DNA of 64,000 nt, taken from AAA044-D11 sp965268555. Lineage in GTDB: Bacteria; Actinomycetota; Actinomycetes; Nanopelagicales; Nanopelagicaceae. The position numbers and the translations under genes are program-made. The notes beneath the pieces were generated by a model. It searched no databases. It was given only the letters and a program-made list of their open reading frames with translations, and was not told where the DNA came from. Where the stretch lies: the NCBI GenBank assembly GCA_965268555.1, contig OZ254174.1, positions 620,001 to 684,000 on the forward strand, in the 5' to 3' direction. Each line of letters starts with the position of its first letter. Within the stretch, counting starts at the first letter, position 1. Shown one piece after another: positions 1-9,367 of the stretch.

Positions 1-986
1 TTATTGAAGTTGTTAAGGGTGGCTTAATCGTTGACATCGGTCTACGTGGCTTCCTTCCAGCATCACTAGTTGAAATGCGTCGCGTTCGTGACTTGACTCC
101 TTACATCGGACAACAAGTTGAAGCCCGCATTATTGAATTGGATAAGAATCGCAACTACGTTGTTCTTTCACGTCGTGCATTCCTAGAACAAACTCAATCT
201 GCTTCACGTACAACATTCTTGAACCAATTAGAAAAGGGTCAAGTTCGTTCTGGCGTAGTTTCATCAATCGTGAACTTTGGAGCTTTCGTAGACCTAGGTG
301 GCGTAGATGGACTTGTTCACGTATCTGAACTTTCATGGAAGCACATTGATCATCCAAACGAAGTAGTTGAAGTTGGCGACGCTGTCACTGTTGAAGTTCT
401 AGAGGTTGACTTCGAGCGTGAGCGTGTTTCACTCTCACTTAAGGCAACTCAAGAAGATCCATGGCAAGCATTTGCTCGCACGCATACAATCAACCAAGTT
501 GTTCCTGGTGAAGTTACCAAGCTCGTTCCATTCGGCGCATTCATTCGCGTATTCGAAGGAATCGAAGGTCTTGTTCACATTTCAGAGTTGGCCGAACGCC
601 ACGTTGAAATTCCAGAGCAGGTTGTTCAAGTAGGCGACGAACTATTCGTAAAGATCATCGATATTGATCTTGAACGTCGTCGCATCTCACTTTCATTGAA
701 GCAAGCTAATGAGGGTCACGAAGTAGAAATCGAAGCATTCGATCCAACACAATATGGAATGGCTGCTAGATACGATGCAGAAGGAAACTTCATTTATCCT
801 GAAGGTTTCGATGCTGATTCTCAAGAGTGGCGTCCTGGCTTTGAAGCACAACGCGAAGAGTGGGAGCGCCAGTATGCCGAAGCGCAAACACGTTTCATGG
901 CACACCGTAAGCAGAAGGAAGAGGCTAAAGCTGCCGACGCTGCTGCTGGAGATGCACCTGTAGCTGCCGAAACTGCTGCAGAATAA
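1..986 (+). CDS. rpsA: 30S ribosomal protein S1, 5'-truncated by window edge
   Basis: The reading frame is open from base 3, well before the first in-frame ATG at 75, so the window cuts into the gene. What remains is the end of one S1 (OB-fold) repeat, then two complete repeats beginning near bases 235 and 505. Each has the F-G-A-F core (NFGAFVDL, PFGAFIRV) followed by GLVH-(V/I)-SEL and a closing (V/I)SLSLK. A short acidic, alanine-rich tail follows. S1 binds mRNA and helps load it on the 30S subunit. This tail pattern fits the short four-repeat actinobacterial S1. A strong terminator follows directly. Confidence 0.97.
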   Translation, partial: IEVVKGGLIVDIGLRGFLPASLVEMRRVRDLTPYIGQQVEARIIELDKNRNYVVLSRRAFLEQTQSASRTTFLNQLEKGQVRSGVVSSIVNFGAFVDLGGVDGLVHVSELSWKHIDHPNEVVEVGDAVTVEVLEVDFERERVSLSLKATQEDPWQAFARTHTINQVVPGEVTKLVPFGAFIRVFEGIEGLVHISELAERHVEIPEQVVQVGDELFVKIIDIDLERRRISLSLKQANEGHEVEIEAFDPTQYGMAARYDAEGNFIYPEGFDADSQEWRPGFEAQREEWERQYAEAQTRFMAHRKQKEEAKAADAAAGDAPVAAETAAE

Positions 987-996
987 AAATAGAGTT

Positions 997-1028
997 AAGG
1001 GCCCTGACTTCGGTCGGGGCCCTTTTCG
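997..1028 (+). terminator. Rho-independent terminator of rpsA
   Basis: A 12-bp stem (997-1008 with 1013-1024) closes on a UUCG tetraloop, with C-G as closing pair, the extra-stable class. The GGGCCC core is followed by a short T run. It separates rpsA from coaE. Confidence 0.92.
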
Positions 1029-1049
1029 TTTGCTTTCACCAATAAAAGA

Positions 1050-1055
1050 TAAGAT
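1050..1055 (+). promoter_or_regulatory. -10 element of a leaderless coaE promoter
   Basis: TAAGAT lies exactly 6 nt before the GTG at 1062, so transcription should begin at the start codon. There is no Shine-Dalgarno. No convincing -35 is visible. Confidence 0.6.
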
Positions 1056-1061
1056 TGCAAG

Positions 1062-1667
1062 GTGATAAAAGTTGCCCTTACTGGTGGAATTGGATCCGGT
1101 AAATCTACTGCTGGGGATTTTTTCGAAGATTTAGGTGCAGTAGTTGTAGATGCCGACCAGCTTGCTCGCGAGGTTATTGAACGTGGTACCGATGGCTTTG
1201 ATGAATTAGTCGCAACTTTTGGTGATGAAATTCTTACTAATGGAATTCTCGATCGTAGAAAACTCGGGGAGATAGTTTTTGCAGATCCCAAAGCTCGCAA
1301 AACTCTTGAAGAGATAATTCATCCCCGAGTAGCAGAAGCTTTTGATGAGATAGTCCAGGAGAGCCCGGCAGACTCAGTAATTGTCTACCAGATTCCGATA
1401 CTCGTAGAAACTAAAGGCGAGGATAGATTCGATTACGTGATCACGGTTGAATCCAATTTGGATTTGCGAATCGCAAGGTTAAAAGAACGCGGAATGAAGA
1501 GTTATGAGATAGATGCCCGACTCAAGACGCAAGCGAGTGATGAACAGCGCGCAGCCATAGCTGATTTAATCTTTAAGAATGATGGTGATTTGGACCAACT
1601 GCTTCGCCAGGTCGAAAATGTTTATGAGGATGTACTTCTACCTAGGGCAAAGGCAAGTGCCAGTTAA
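1062..1667 (+). CDS. coaE: Dephospho-CoA kinase
   Basis: CoaE phosphorylates dephospho-CoA at the 3'-ribose hydroxyl, the last step of coenzyme A synthesis in the cytosol. The P-loop GGIGSGKST is at residues 8-16 and the DAD motif at 30-32. The 201-residue length is that of the single-domain enzyme. Many actinobacterial CoaE proteins carry a C-terminal GrpB-like domain; it is absent here. The GTG start is chosen because the P-loop then begins at the usual position and because a -10 hexamer sits 6 nt upstream. It is the first gene of the run into uvrB, whose ATG is 3 nt downstream. Confidence 0.95.
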   Translation: MIKVALTGGIGSGKSTAGDFFEDLGAVVVDADQLAREVIERGTDGFDELVATFGDEILTNGILDRRKLGEIVFADPKARKTLEEIIHPRVAEAFDEIVQESPADSVIVYQIPILVETKGEDRFDYVITVESNLDLRIARLKERGMKSYEIDARLKTQASDEQRAAIADLIFKNDGDLDQLLRQVENVYEDVLLPRAKASAS

Positions 1668-1670
1668 TTT

Positions 1671-3725
1671 ATGCGCCCTATTACAGATCTACAGCGCAAA
1701 GTAAACCCATTTCAAGTTATTAGTGATTATGTTCCATCTGGCGACCAACCAAAAGCTATTGCCGAACTTGAAGCTCGGATAAATGCGGGGGAGTCGGATG
1801 TTGTTCTGCTGGGTGCCACTGGAACCGGAAAATCGGCGACGACTGCTTGGTTAATAGAAAAGTTACAGCGGCCAACTCTGGTGCTCGCTCCAAATAAGAC
1901 ACTTGCTGCTCAACTTGCGAATGAGTTTAGAGAATTAATGCCCAATAACGCTGTTGAATATTTCGTTTCATACTACGACTATTACCAACCAGAAGCATAC
2001 GTACCTCAAACTGACACCTTCATCGAGAAAGATAGCTCAGTAAATAGTGAAGTCGAACGACTTCGACATTCAGCCACTAACTCGTTGCTAACCCGGCGAG
2101 ATGTAATCGTCGTGGCGACCGTCTCCTGTATTTATGGACTCGGAACACCTCAAGAATATGTTGATCGCATGATCAAATTACAAATCGGAGATTCCATAGA
2201 ACGCAACAAACTATTGCGAAAGTTTGTAGATATTCAATACAAACGAAATGACATGGCATTCGAACGTGGAACATTTCGTGTTCGTGGTGACACTATTGAA
2301 ATCATTCCGATGTATGAAGAGCTGGCCCTTCGGATTGAAATGTTCGGTGATGAAATTGAACGAATCACAACTCTGCATCCGTTGACTGGCGAGATTATCC
2401 GTGATGAAACCGAGATGTATATCTTCCCGGCAAGCCATTATTCAGCAGGACCAGAAACCATGAACCGCGCTATTTCAGCTATTGAAATTGAAATGGAGGG
2501 GAAGGTCGATGAGTTTGAGCGCCAGAACAAATTATTGGAGGCGCAACGAATACGCATGCGAACGACATTTGATATCGAGATGATGCGCCAACTTGGCTTC
2601 TGTTCTGGCATTGAAAACTATTCCCGTCATATCGATGGTCGTGGTGCGGGCTCACCTCCCAACTGTCTGTTGGATTACTTCCCAGAGGACTTTCTAGTAG
2701 TCATCGATGAATCGCATGTCACGGTTCCACAAATTGGTGCCATGTATGAAGGAGATGCATCTCGGAAGCGAACTTTGGTTGAACATGGTTTCAGATTGCC
2801 ATCGGCTATGGATAACCGACCACTTAGATTTGCCGAATTTATCGAACGCAAAGGCCAGACTGTTTATCTTTCAGCGACGCCAGGTAAATATGAGCTCGAA
2901 AAAACTGGTGGTGAATTTGTCGAACAGGTAATTAGGCCAACAGGTTTAGTGGATCCACAAATTGTGATTAAACCGATCAAGGGCCAGATAGATGATTTGG
3001 TCTACGAGATAAATCTTCGTGCCGCCAAGAATGAAAGAATCTTGGTGACAACTCTGACTAAAAAGATGTCGGAAGACTTAACGGATTATTTAATGGGGCT
3101 TGGGGTTCGGGTTCGGTACCTGCATTCAGAGGTTGATACCTTACGTCGAGTTGAACTTCTACGTGAACTTAGATCTGGCGAATACGATGTTTTGATTGGA
3201 ATCAATTTACTTCGCGAGGGTTTGGATCTACCGGAAGTTTCATTAGTCGCAATCTTGGATGCAGATAAGCAAGGCTTTCTCCGTTCTGCAACATCTCTGA
3301 TTCAAACAATTGGACGCGCTGCACGTAACGTTTCGGGCGAGGTCCATATGTATGCCGATAGCATCACACCGGCCATGGCGCAGGCGATTGATGAAACTAA
3401 TCGAAGACGAGCCAAGCAAGTTGCCTATAACCTGGAACATGGAATTGATCCGACCCCACTTCGTAAGAAAATTGCTGACATTACAGATTTGATAACAAAA
3501 GAAGCTGAAGACACCGAAGGTTTGGGCGCAAAAGTGGCTTCATCTGGAATCAGGGTCTCGGGGCACTCGCTACCAAGACAGGAACTTATTGGTCTCATAG
3601 AATCCCTCACTGACCAGATGAAACTGGCGGCAAGTGATCTCTCCTTTGAACTTGCGGCTCGTTATAGAGATGAAATTAGAGAGCTCAAGAAAGAGCTTCG
3701 CGGAATGGAAGAGGCGGGCACTTGA
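1671..3725 (+). CDS. uvrB: Excinuclease ABC subunit B
   Basis: UvrB is the damage-verifying helicase-like subunit of nucleotide excision repair. It takes damaged DNA from UvrA and recruits UvrC. Visible are Walker A GATGTGKS (residues 48-55), the beta-hairpin segment rich in Tyr that clamps the strand (YYDYYQPEAY, 101-110), the DESH box, helicase motif QTIGRAARN and a C-terminal UVR-type helix pair that docks UvrC. The 684-residue length is normal. Its last four bases overlap the TTG of uvrA. No actinobacterial SOS box (GAAC-N4-GTTC) is visible before coaE or uvrB. Confidence 0.98.
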   Translation: MRPITDLQRKVNPFQVISDYVPSGDQPKAIAELEARINAGESDVVLLGATGTGKSATTAWLIEKLQRPTLVLAPNKTLAAQLANEFRELMPNNAVEYFVSYYDYYQPEAYVPQTDTFIEKDSSVNSEVERLRHSATNSLLTRRDVIVVATVSCIYGLGTPQEYVDRMIKLQIGDSIERNKLLRKFVDIQYKRNDMAFERGTFRVRGDTIEIIPMYEELALRIEMFGDEIERITTLHPLTGEIIRDETEMYIFPASHYSAGPETMNRAISAIEIEMEGKVDEFERQNKLLEAQRIRMRTTFDIEMMRQLGFCSGIENYSRHIDGRGAGSPPNCLLDYFPEDFLVVIDESHVTVPQIGAMYEGDASRKRTLVEHGFRLPSAMDNRPLRFAEFIERKGQTVYLSATPGKYELEKTGGEFVEQVIRPTGLVDPQIVIKPIKGQIDDLVYEINLRAAKNERILVTTLTKKMSEDLTDYLMGLGVRVRYLHSEVDTLRRVELLRELRSGEYDVLIGINLLREGLDLPEVSLVAILDADKQGFLRSATSLIQTIGRAARNVSGEVHMYADSITPAMAQAIDETNRRRAKQVAYNLEHGIDPTPLRKKIADITDLITKEAEDTEGLGAKVASSGIRVSGHSLPRQELIGLIESLTDQMKLAASDLSFELAARYRDEIRELKKELRGMEEAGT

Positions 3726-6565
3726 GTATCGATCGTTTAGTTGTCAGTGGTGCACGCGAGCACAATCTAAAGAATGTTTCGATAGATCTTCCTCGTAATT
3801 CGCTAATCGTTTTCACCGGACTATCTGGATCAGGCAAATCTTCGTTAGCTTTCGACACAATCTTTGCCGAAGGACAGCGACGTTACGTCGAATCTTTATC
3901 AGCCTACGCTCGTCAGTTTCTCGGCCAGATGGATAAACCCGATGTGGATTTCATCGAAGGACTTTCACCTGCAGTATCGATTGATCAAAAATCTACAAAC
4001 CGAAATCCAAGATCTACAGTTGGAACTATTACTGAAGTTTATGATTATCTGCGTCTGCTATTTGCCCGCGCAGGTCGACCACATTGCCCAAGCTGCGGCA
4101 AGCCTATTGCGAAGCAAACACCGCAAAATATTGTTGACCAAATCCTGGCGATGCCAGTTGATACTAAATTCTTAGTTTTGTCGCCGGTGGTTCGAGCTCG
4201 CAAAGGTGAATTTCTAGACCTCTTTAAGGATTTCACAACTCAGGGTTTCGCGAGAGTTCGAGTTGATGGCACGGTATATCCAATAGCCGAAGTGCCGAAA
4301 CTAAAAAAGCAAGAGAAGCACACCATTGAAGTAGTTGTGGATCGATTAACTGTAAAAGCAGAATCGAAGACACGACTAACTGACTCAATTGAAACAGCGC
4401 TCCGACTTGCAAGTGGTTTAGTTATTTTAGATTTCGTTGATATAAAAGCAGGGGCAGCCGACAAAGAGCGCACCTACAGCGAACATATGGCTTGTCACGA
4501 TTGCGGACTCTCCTTTGAAGAGTTAGAACCGCGTTCTTTCTCATTTAACTCACCATTTGGAGCTTGTCCAGAGTGCACAGGTATCGGTACAAAGTTAGAA
4601 GTTGATCCTGAACTCGTAATTCCTGACGAAGATCTTTCAATAGATGACGGCGCGATTGCGCCTTGGGCTGGTGGACAATCTTCAGAGTATTTTGCAAGGT
4701 TGATTGAGGGCTTAGCTGGGGAGCTTAAGTTTTCGTTATCAACGCCGTGGAAGAAGTTGTCGGCAAAGGCTAAAGATGCAATTTTGAATGGCTGGGATTA
4801 CGAAGTTCATGTTAAGTATAAAAATCGTTATGGTCGAGTACGAAACTATTCAACCGGTTTCGAAGGCGTGGTCTCATTTATTGAACGCAGACATTCTGAA
4901 ACTGATAGCGATTTCTCACGCGATAAATATGAAGCATATATGCGTGAAACACCTTGTCCGGTATGCAAGGGAACCCGGTTAAAGCCTGAAGTTCTAGCGG
5001 TAACAATTGGCGATAAGAGCATCGCGGCAATATGTGAACTTTCCATCAAGGACTGTGCACAATTCTTAAATAAGATTTCTTTGAACGCACGAGAGAAACA
5101 AATTGCCGAACGAGTATTAAAGGAAGTTAATGCCCGCTTAGGTTTTCTACTCGATGTTGGCTTAGATTATTTATCTCTTGATCGTCCAGCAGCAACGCTT
5201 TCTGGTGGGGAGGCGCAACGTATTCGTCTCGCAACTCAAATCGGTTCGGGGCTAGTTGGAGTTCTATATGTATTAGATGAGCCAAGCATTGGTCTGCACC
5301 AACGCGACAACCGAAGGTTAATTGACACACTGACCAGACTTCGTGACCTTGGAAATACTTTGATTGTTGTCGAGCACGATGAAGACACAATCAGAACGGC
5401 AGATTGGATTGTTGATATCGGTCCAGGTGCAGGTGAACATGGTGGACATGTTGTGTCATCAGGGGATTACCAGGCCTTGATTACTGCTAAAGATTCAATC
5501 ACCGGTGCTTATCTCTCTGGGCGTACCAAGATCGAAGTTCCTAAAGTTCGACGCGAGTTGGATCCAAAGCGAAGTTTGACCGTTAAGGGTGCACGCGAGA
5601 ACAACTTGCAGAATATTGATGTTTCGTTCCCACTTGGAGCTTTTGTTGCAGTATCTGGCGTAAGCGGTTCTGGAAAATCAACTCTAGTTAATGATATTTT
5701 GTATTCAGTTCTCGCCAATAAATTGAATGGTGCTCGAATTGTTCCTGGTCGTCACAAGTCGGTTTCGGGTTTAGAACTACTGGATAAAGTGGTTCACGTA
5801 GATCAATCGCCTATTGGCAGAACTCCAAGATCAAACCCAGCTACCTACACTGGAGTATTCGACAAAGTTCGCGCGCTCTTCGCCGAGACGACAGAAGCGA
5901 AAATCCGTGGTTATCTTCAGGGTCGTTTCTCGTTCAATGTTAAAGGTGGACGCTGCGAAAATTGTGCGGGCGATGGAACGATCACAATTGAAATGAACTT
6001 TCTGCCTGATGTTTATGTGCCATGCGAAGTTTGCCACGGGGCTCGATACAACCGAGAAACTCTAGAAGTCCACTACAAGGGAAAAACTATTGCCGAAGTT
6101 TTGAACATGCCGATCGAAGAAGCATTTGGGTTTTTCGAATCGGTCCCTGCAATTGCACGTTACTTAAAAACTTTAAATGATGTTGGTCTTGGATATGTTC
6201 GATTGGGCCAATCGGCTCCAACGCTCTCTGGTGGCGAGGCACAGCGAGTTAAGTTGGCTACCGAACTCCAACGCCGCTCTACTGGTCGAACAATTTACGT
6301 ATTGGATGAGCCAACAACTGGCCTACATTTTGAGGATGTCAGAAAACTTTTGATTGTCTTAAATCGCCTGGTAGATTCTGGAAACACTGTAATTGTTATT
6401 GAACACAACTTAGATGTAATTAAATCTGCGGATTGGGTAATCGATTTAGGCCCCGAAGGTGGCTCTGGTGGCGGAGTGGTTGTCGCCGAAGGAACTCCAG
6501 AAGCCGTAGCTAAGAACAAGGCAAGCTACACCGGAACATTTTTGACTGCCTCTCTTAAGGGATAG
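3722..6565 (+). CDS. uvrA: Excinuclease ABC subunit A
   Basis: UvrA is the dimeric ABC-type ATPase that finds DNA lesions. Two nucleotide-binding domains are present, with Walker A GLSGSGKS at residues 33-40 and GVSGSGKS in the second half, and two LSGGEAQR signatures each followed by LDEP. Zinc modules show as CxxC pairs, including CENC...CEVC near residues 744-771. It begins with TTG overlapping the uvrB stop, which suggests translational coupling. The 947-residue length is complete. All three uvr genes are contiguous here. Confidence 0.98.
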   Translation: MSIDRLVVSGAREHNLKNVSIDLPRNSLIVFTGLSGSGKSSLAFDTIFAEGQRRYVESLSAYARQFLGQMDKPDVDFIEGLSPAVSIDQKSTNRNPRSTVGTITEVYDYLRLLFARAGRPHCPSCGKPIAKQTPQNIVDQILAMPVDTKFLVLSPVVRARKGEFLDLFKDFTTQGFARVRVDGTVYPIAEVPKLKKQEKHTIEVVVDRLTVKAESKTRLTDSIETALRLASGLVILDFVDIKAGAADKERTYSEHMACHDCGLSFEELEPRSFSFNSPFGACPECTGIGTKLEVDPELVIPDEDLSIDDGAIAPWAGGQSSEYFARLIEGLAGELKFSLSTPWKKLSAKAKDAILNGWDYEVHVKYKNRYGRVRNYSTGFEGVVSFIERRHSETDSDFSRDKYEAYMRETPCPVCKGTRLKPEVLAVTIGDKSIAAICELSIKDCAQFLNKISLNAREKQIAERVLKEVNARLGFLLDVGLDYLSLDRPAATLSGGEAQRIRLATQIGSGLVGVLYVLDEPSIGLHQRDNRRLIDTLTRLRDLGNTLIVVEHDEDTIRTADWIVDIGPGAGEHGGHVVSSGDYQALITAKDSITGAYLSGRTKIEVPKVRRELDPKRSLTVKGARENNLQNIDVSFPLGAFVAVSGVSGSGKSTLVNDILYSVLANKLNGARIVPGRHKSVSGLELLDKVVHVDQSPIGRTPRSNPATYTGVFDKVRALFAETTEAKIRGYLQGRFSFNVKGGRCENCAGDGTITIEMNFLPDVYVPCEVCHGARYNRETLEVHYKGKTIAEVLNMPIEEAFGFFESVPAIARYLKTLNDVGLGYVRLGQSAPTLSGGEAQRVKLATELQRRSTGRTIYVLDEPTTGLHFEDVRKLLIVLNRLVDSGNTVIVIEHNLDVIKSADWVIDLGPEGGSGGGVVVAEGTPEAVAKNKASYTGTFLTASLKG

Positions 6566-6568
6566 CAA

Positions 6569-8479
6569 ATGACAGACCCCGCGAGCTATCGTCCCGATTC
6601 AATACCTACTGAACCTGGCGTTTATCGTTTCTTTAACGATAAGGGAGGCGTGATTTATGTTGGTAAAGCCAAAAACTTAAAGAATCGACTCAACTCATAT
6701 TTCCAGAAGAATCTTCTCGAGAAGACTTACCGCATGGTTAATGAAGCGGTGCGCGTTGATTGGACGATTGTTAATACTGAAATCGAAGCACTACAACTTG
6801 AATTTACTTGGATTAAGACCGAAAATCCGAAATACAATATTCAATTCAAGGACGATAAGTCATATCCCTATCTAGCTGTAAGTCTCGCCGATGAATTTCC
6901 TAGGCTATTCATATCGCGTGCAAAGAAGCGACCAGGTGTTAAATATTTTGGACCTTATGCTCATGCCTGGGCGCTGCGAAGCAGTTTCGATGTAATCCAA
7001 AAACTATATCCAATTCGAAGTTGTACCGATTCCAATTTTTCACGAGCAGTAAAGAGCAAACGCCAATGTTTACTTGGAGATATTGGAAAATGTAGTGCGC
7101 CTTGTGTTTCGTGGGTTTCGAAGGAAGAGCATTTAGAAATTGCGAAAAAGTTGGTTAAATTTGTGGACACGAGCTCGGGTGATATTGCAGCTACCTTGAC
7201 GAGAGAGATGTCCGAAGCTTCAGATCGTGAAGAGTTTGAACAAGCGGCAAGAATTCGAGATCAGATATCTGCTATTGAAAGATCGGCTGAAACTTCGGGA
7301 ACATTTCTAAGTGAAGGCTTCTCTGCTGATTTGTTGGCTACGCACTCCGAAATTACGCATGCCAGTGTGACGATGTTCTCGGTTAGACACGGTCGGGTTG
7401 TCGGATCACGATCATGGATTTTAGATCGCTCAGATGTTCTTGAAGGTGAGAATGTAATTGAGGCAATGATTTCAAAGATCTATTCCGAACTTGATGCGCC
7501 AACTGAAATATTGGTGGACGAACTTCCCGAAAACCTGGAGACAATTCAAGATTGGCTTACGGATAAATCAGGTCACAAAGTTTCAATCAACAAGCCACTT
7601 CGAGGCGATAAGCATGAGGTTATTGATACCGTTAAACGCAATGCGCACCAGGCGCTAATTCAATACCTAAGCAAGCGATCAAACGATGCCGCAGTTTCTG
7701 GAAGGGCCTTAGAAGAGATTGCGAATCTCTTAGACCTTCCCGAACTTCCACTGCGTATCGAATGTTTTGATATCTCAAACATTCAAGGCAAACATATGGT
7801 CGCCTCAATGGTTGTATTCGAAGATGGTCAGATTAAGAAGAGCGACTACCGCAGATTTGCAATCGATGATGATGCAGGATTCGATGACACTCGAGCTATG
7901 CACCATGTTCTCACCAGGCGTTTGAAGCGCTATTTATCGGAACGTGAAATTGATAATTCGGAGATTGCTGAATCTGGGGGAGCGAGACCGAAATTCGCTT
8001 ATCCACCGCAGTTAATTGTCGTAGATGGTGGAAAGCCACAAGTTGCAGCCGCTGCAAAAGCCTTAGCTGACTTGGGAATCTCTGACATTTTTATTTGTGG
8101 ACTGGCGAAGCGTCTGGAAGAAGTCTGGCTGGTGGACAGCAAGGAACCAATTATTTTTCCAAGGCATAGCGAAGGTCTCTACTTATTGCAACGAATACGC
8201 GACGAGGCGCACCGTTTTGCTATCACATTCCACCGGAGCAAACGTTCGAAAATTATGCTCGAATCACTTTTAGACGACATCCCAAAGTTAGGCGAATCTC
8301 GCAGAGCGGCGCTTTTAGAGCACTTCGGTTCTGTTACTGCCATCCGCAAAGCTAGCGCGGTCGAGCTTGCAGCAATTCCTGGTATCGGTGCTGGAATTGC
8401 AGAGTCGATATTTAACCATCTAAACAATGAAAGAGATGAACTTCGCAGAGTTAATATGGAAACCGGCGAGATTACTTGA
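6569..8479 (+). CDS. uvrC: Excinuclease ABC subunit C
   Basis: UvrC makes both incisions around a lesion. Domain order is an N-terminal GIY-YIG nuclease (GVYRFF...VIYVGKAKNL, about residues 17-40), a UVR motif for UvrB near 210-235, the RNase H-like nuclease with FDIS and VVDGG motifs, and helix-hairpin-helix motifs at the C-terminus (GIGAGIAESI). The 636-residue length is usual. It starts 3 nt after uvrA and is followed by rapZ after 12 nt; uvrC-rapZ-yvcK-whiA is the conserved actinobacterial order. Confidence 0.97.
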   Translation: MTDPASYRPDSIPTEPGVYRFFNDKGGVIYVGKAKNLKNRLNSYFQKNLLEKTYRMVNEAVRVDWTIVNTEIEALQLEFTWIKTENPKYNIQFKDDKSYPYLAVSLADEFPRLFISRAKKRPGVKYFGPYAHAWALRSSFDVIQKLYPIRSCTDSNFSRAVKSKRQCLLGDIGKCSAPCVSWVSKEEHLEIAKKLVKFVDTSSGDIAATLTREMSEASDREEFEQAARIRDQISAIERSAETSGTFLSEGFSADLLATHSEITHASVTMFSVRHGRVVGSRSWILDRSDVLEGENVIEAMISKIYSELDAPTEILVDELPENLETIQDWLTDKSGHKVSINKPLRGDKHEVIDTVKRNAHQALIQYLSKRSNDAAVSGRALEEIANLLDLPELPLRIECFDISNIQGKHMVASMVVFEDGQIKKSDYRRFAIDDDAGFDDTRAMHHVLTRRLKRYLSEREIDNSEIAESGGARPKFAYPPQLIVVDGGKPQVAAAAKALADLGISDIFICGLAKRLEEVWLVDSKEPIIFPRHSEGLYLLQRIRDEAHRFAITFHRSKRSKIMLESLLDDIPKLGESRRAALLEHFGSVTAIRKASAVELAAIPGIGAGIAESIFNHLNNERDELRRVNMETGEIT

Positions 8480-8491
8480 GAGGATTAAGCC

Positions 8492-9367
8492 ATGGGTTCT
8501 AATGAAGTCTTAGTTATAACCGGAATGAGCGGCGCCGGAAAATCAACTGTTTCACATGCACTTGAAGATCTTGGTTGGTATGTAGTCGATAATCTGCCAC
8601 CATCAATGATCGCCACGCTCTGTGAAATGGCGGTCAAAACCCCGTCAGCAATCGCCGTAGTTATTGACGTCCGCGGTGGACAATTCTTCGATGATTTAAC
8701 TAAATCGCTCTCCGATTTAGGTGAACTAAATATTGCACGAAGGATTCTCTTTGTTGATGCATCAGATGAAGCGCTCGTACGCCGCTTCGAGGCTACAAGA
8801 CGGCCGCACCCACTTCAAGGAGCAGACCGAATCTTGGATGGAATAACAAAGGAGCGCAGTCGTTTGCAAGATGTGCGATCTGCTGCAGATTTTGTTATTG
8901 ATTCTTCATCGTTAAATATTCATCAGTTAGAAGCGAAAATCGGTGAGATCTTTAGTAAGGAATCCGACTCTGATCTGCGAGTCAATATCCTCTCCTTCGG
9001 TTACAAATATGGAATTCCGGTCGATGCCGACTTAGTTATGGATTGCCGGTTTATTGCAAACCCGCATTGGATCCCTGAACTGCGACCACTTACCGGGTTA
9101 GATAAGGCCGTCTCGGATAATGTGTTAGCAAGCTCGAACGTGCAAGAGTTTTTAACTAAGTATCAATCACTATTTGAAACTATGGCAGTAGGTTTTATGC
9201 AAGAAGGGCGAAAGTATTTAACCCTCGCAGTTGGATGCACTGGTGGGAAGCATCGAAGTGTTGCCATATCCGAAGAGTTAGCGAAGCGATTTACTGATTC
9301 AAATAGCGAAATCGCCCAAAAGATTTCGGCTCAAGCAGTGCACCGAGATTTGGGTCGCGAAGTTTAA
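8492..9367 (+). CDS. rapZ: RapZ-family RNase adapter / P-loop nucleotide-binding protein
   Basis: This is the RapZ (YvcJ) family. In enterobacteria RapZ senses glucosamine-6-phosphate and delivers a small RNA to RNase E; the actinobacterial role is not established. Walker A GMSGAGKS is at residues 11-18 and the conserved C-terminal block GCTGGKHRSV binds the amino-sugar ligand in characterised members. A GAGGATT Shine-Dalgarno precedes the ATG. Its stop overlaps the yvcK start by one base. Confidence 0.94.
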   Translation: MGSNEVLVITGMSGAGKSTVSHALEDLGWYVVDNLPPSMIATLCEMAVKTPSAIAVVIDVRGGQFFDDLTKSLSDLGELNIARRILFVDASDEALVRRFEATRRPHPLQGADRILDGITKERSRLQDVRSAADFVIDSSSLNIHQLEAKIGEIFSKESDSDLRVNILSFGYKYGIPVDADLVMDCRFIANPHWIPELRPLTGLDKAVSDNVLASSNVQEFLTKYQSLFETMAVGFMQEGRKYLTLAVGCTGGKHRSVAISEELAKRFTDSNSEIAQKISAQAVHRDLGREV

